From assembly GCA_020445245.1 (NCBI GenBank), contig JAGRHB010000130.1:1-5942 (forward strand): a stretch of 5,942 nt of DNA, written 5' to 3'. The notes under the pieces are model-generated. The model was given only the letters and a program-made list of their open reading frames with translations, was not told where the DNA came from and made no database searches. The DNA comes from Gammaproteobacteria bacterium (GTDB taxonomy: Bacteria > Pseudomonadota > Gammaproteobacteria > Chromatiales > Sedimenticolaceae). This document shows positions 5,635-5,942 of this stretch, piece by piece (within the stretch, counting starts at the first letter, position 1; every line of letters begins with the position of its first letter). Made by a program: the position numbers and the translations under genes.

Positions 5635-5648
5635 CTGGGGGTCCCCAG
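5635..5648. repeat. Perfect inverted repeat at the 5' end of cpdA
   Basis: CTGGGG-GT-CCCCAG is a 6-bp perfect dyad. It overlaps a second, mutually exclusive dyad CCCC-ACT-GGGG (5630-5640). If translation begins at 5617, both lie in the cpdA leader on the minus strand and could form alternative hairpins close to the start. If translation begins at 5653 they are simply Gly/Pro codons. A 2-base loop is tight, so a real RNA fold would open the inner pairs. Confidence 0.35.
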
Positions 5649-5660
5649 GACATATTTCAG

Positions 5661-5668
5661 GTTATAGT
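5661..5668. promoter_or_regulatory. Overlapping divergent -10 elements for cpdA and oxyR
   Basis: On the minus strand, TATAAC (5666-5661) matches five of six -10 consensus bases and points toward cpdA. On the plus strand, TATAGT (5663-5668) also matches five of six and points toward oxyR. The two hexamers overlap, so polymerases would compete for the site. Convincing -35 boxes are not seen on either side. An imperfect dyad, GGTTAT-N7-ATACC, spans 5660-5678 and could be part of a LysR-type operator. The placement is inferred from sequence only. Confidence 0.4.
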
Positions 5669-5741
5669 AGCCCATACCTCCGGCGGCACAAATCCGACGA
5701 TCGGTGTTTGGTTCCGATTTTGTGAGCAGATTCCCGCGGTT

Positions 5742-5942
5742 ATGACCCTTAACGAACTGAAGTACATCGTTGCTGTGGCGCGCGAGCGGCATTTCGGTCG
5801 CGCGGCCGAGACGTGCTTCATCAGCCAACCCACGCTCAGTGTCGCGGTGAAGAAGCTCGAAGACGAGCTGGGTCTGAGCCTGTTTGAACGCCGCAAGGGC
5901 GAGGTCAGTGTCACCCCGGTTGGTGAGCAGATTGTCGCCCAG
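5742..5942 (+). CDS. oxyR: OxyR-type LysR-family regulator, N-terminal part
   Basis: The first 67 residues are present and the frame is open to the window edge. They form a LysR-type winged helix-turn-helix: MTLNELKYIVAVARERHFGR (1-20), the recognition helix around AAETCFISQPTLSVAVKKLE (21-40), and the wing LSLFERRKGEVSVTPVGEQI (45-64). The LKYIVAVARERHFGRAAE opening and the SQPTLSVAVKKLEDELG recognition region are characteristic of OxyR, the peroxide-sensing activator of catalase and peroxiredoxin genes. The redox-active cysteines lie in the C-terminal sensor domain, outside the window, so peroxide sensing itself cannot be confirmed. The start at 5742 lacks a clear Shine-Dalgarno (GAGCAGA at 5724-5730 is the nearest purine-rich stretch). 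It is transcribed away from cpdA, across a promoter region of about 88-124 bases depending on the cpdA start. Confidence 0.85.
   Translation, partial: MTLNELKYIVAVARERHFGRAAETCFISQPTLSVAVKKLEDELGLSLFERRKGEVSVTPVGEQIVAQ

Noticed and set aside
5664..5678. Canonical OxyR operator (ATAG-N7-CTAT tandem)
   Set aside because: Only one ATAG (5664-5667) is present; the position seven bases on reads TACC, not CTAT, so the consensus is not met.
4994..5725. 243-codon plus-strand open frame opposite cpdA
   Set aside because: The minus-strand frame contains all CpdA metal-binding motifs; this one has none and would run into the oxyR promoter region.

Overview
The window is GC-rich, densely coded bacterial DNA. 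Proteobacterial gene families dominate: an outer-membrane factor with its periplasmic adaptor, CpdA-type cAMP phosphodiesterase, OxyR-type LysR regulator, and TlpA-like thioredoxin. This makes a gammaproteobacterium the best guess, perhaps a Chromatiales-like lineage; that placement is inference from family resemblance, not proof. No tRNA, rRNA, CRISPR array, insertion sequence or phage gene was seen.

Layout, left to right. (1) The 5' end of a leftward gene runs off the left edge (1-167, minus); it resembles the N-terminus of an atypical PilZ-type c-di-GMP receptor. (2) A divergent intergenic region (about 168-368) contains an AT-rich island. (3) A compact five-gene rightward operon occupies 369-3752: TlpA-like thioredoxin, a second secreted thioredoxin-fold protein with a CPFC site, a TolC-family outer-membrane factor, a short HlyD/RND-type periplasmic adaptor, and an acylphosphatase. 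The joints are two 1-base stop/start overlaps (TAATG), one 4-base overlap (ATGA) and one 3-base gap, so the genes are almost certainly cotranscribed and translationally coupled. (4) A 59-base convergent junction separates it from a leftward pair. (5) The leftward pair (minus strand) is cpdA and, 57 bases downstream of it, a secreted Pro/Tyr/Gly-rich protein of unknown function. (6) A rightward oxyR-like gene diverges from cpdA and runs off the right edge.

How the genes may work together. Two periplasmic thiol-disulfide proteins lie in one operon with the outer-membrane and periplasmic parts of a tripartite export system. The operon is bounded on both sides within the window and encodes no inner-membrane transporter. 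Either the pump is encoded elsewhere or the adaptor/channel pair has a different job. The acylphosphatase at the operon end is a further unexplained partner. This redox-plus-export operon is the most notable part of the window. The CpdA/OxyR pair is ordinary by family, but the -10-like elements of the two divergent promoters appear to overlap.
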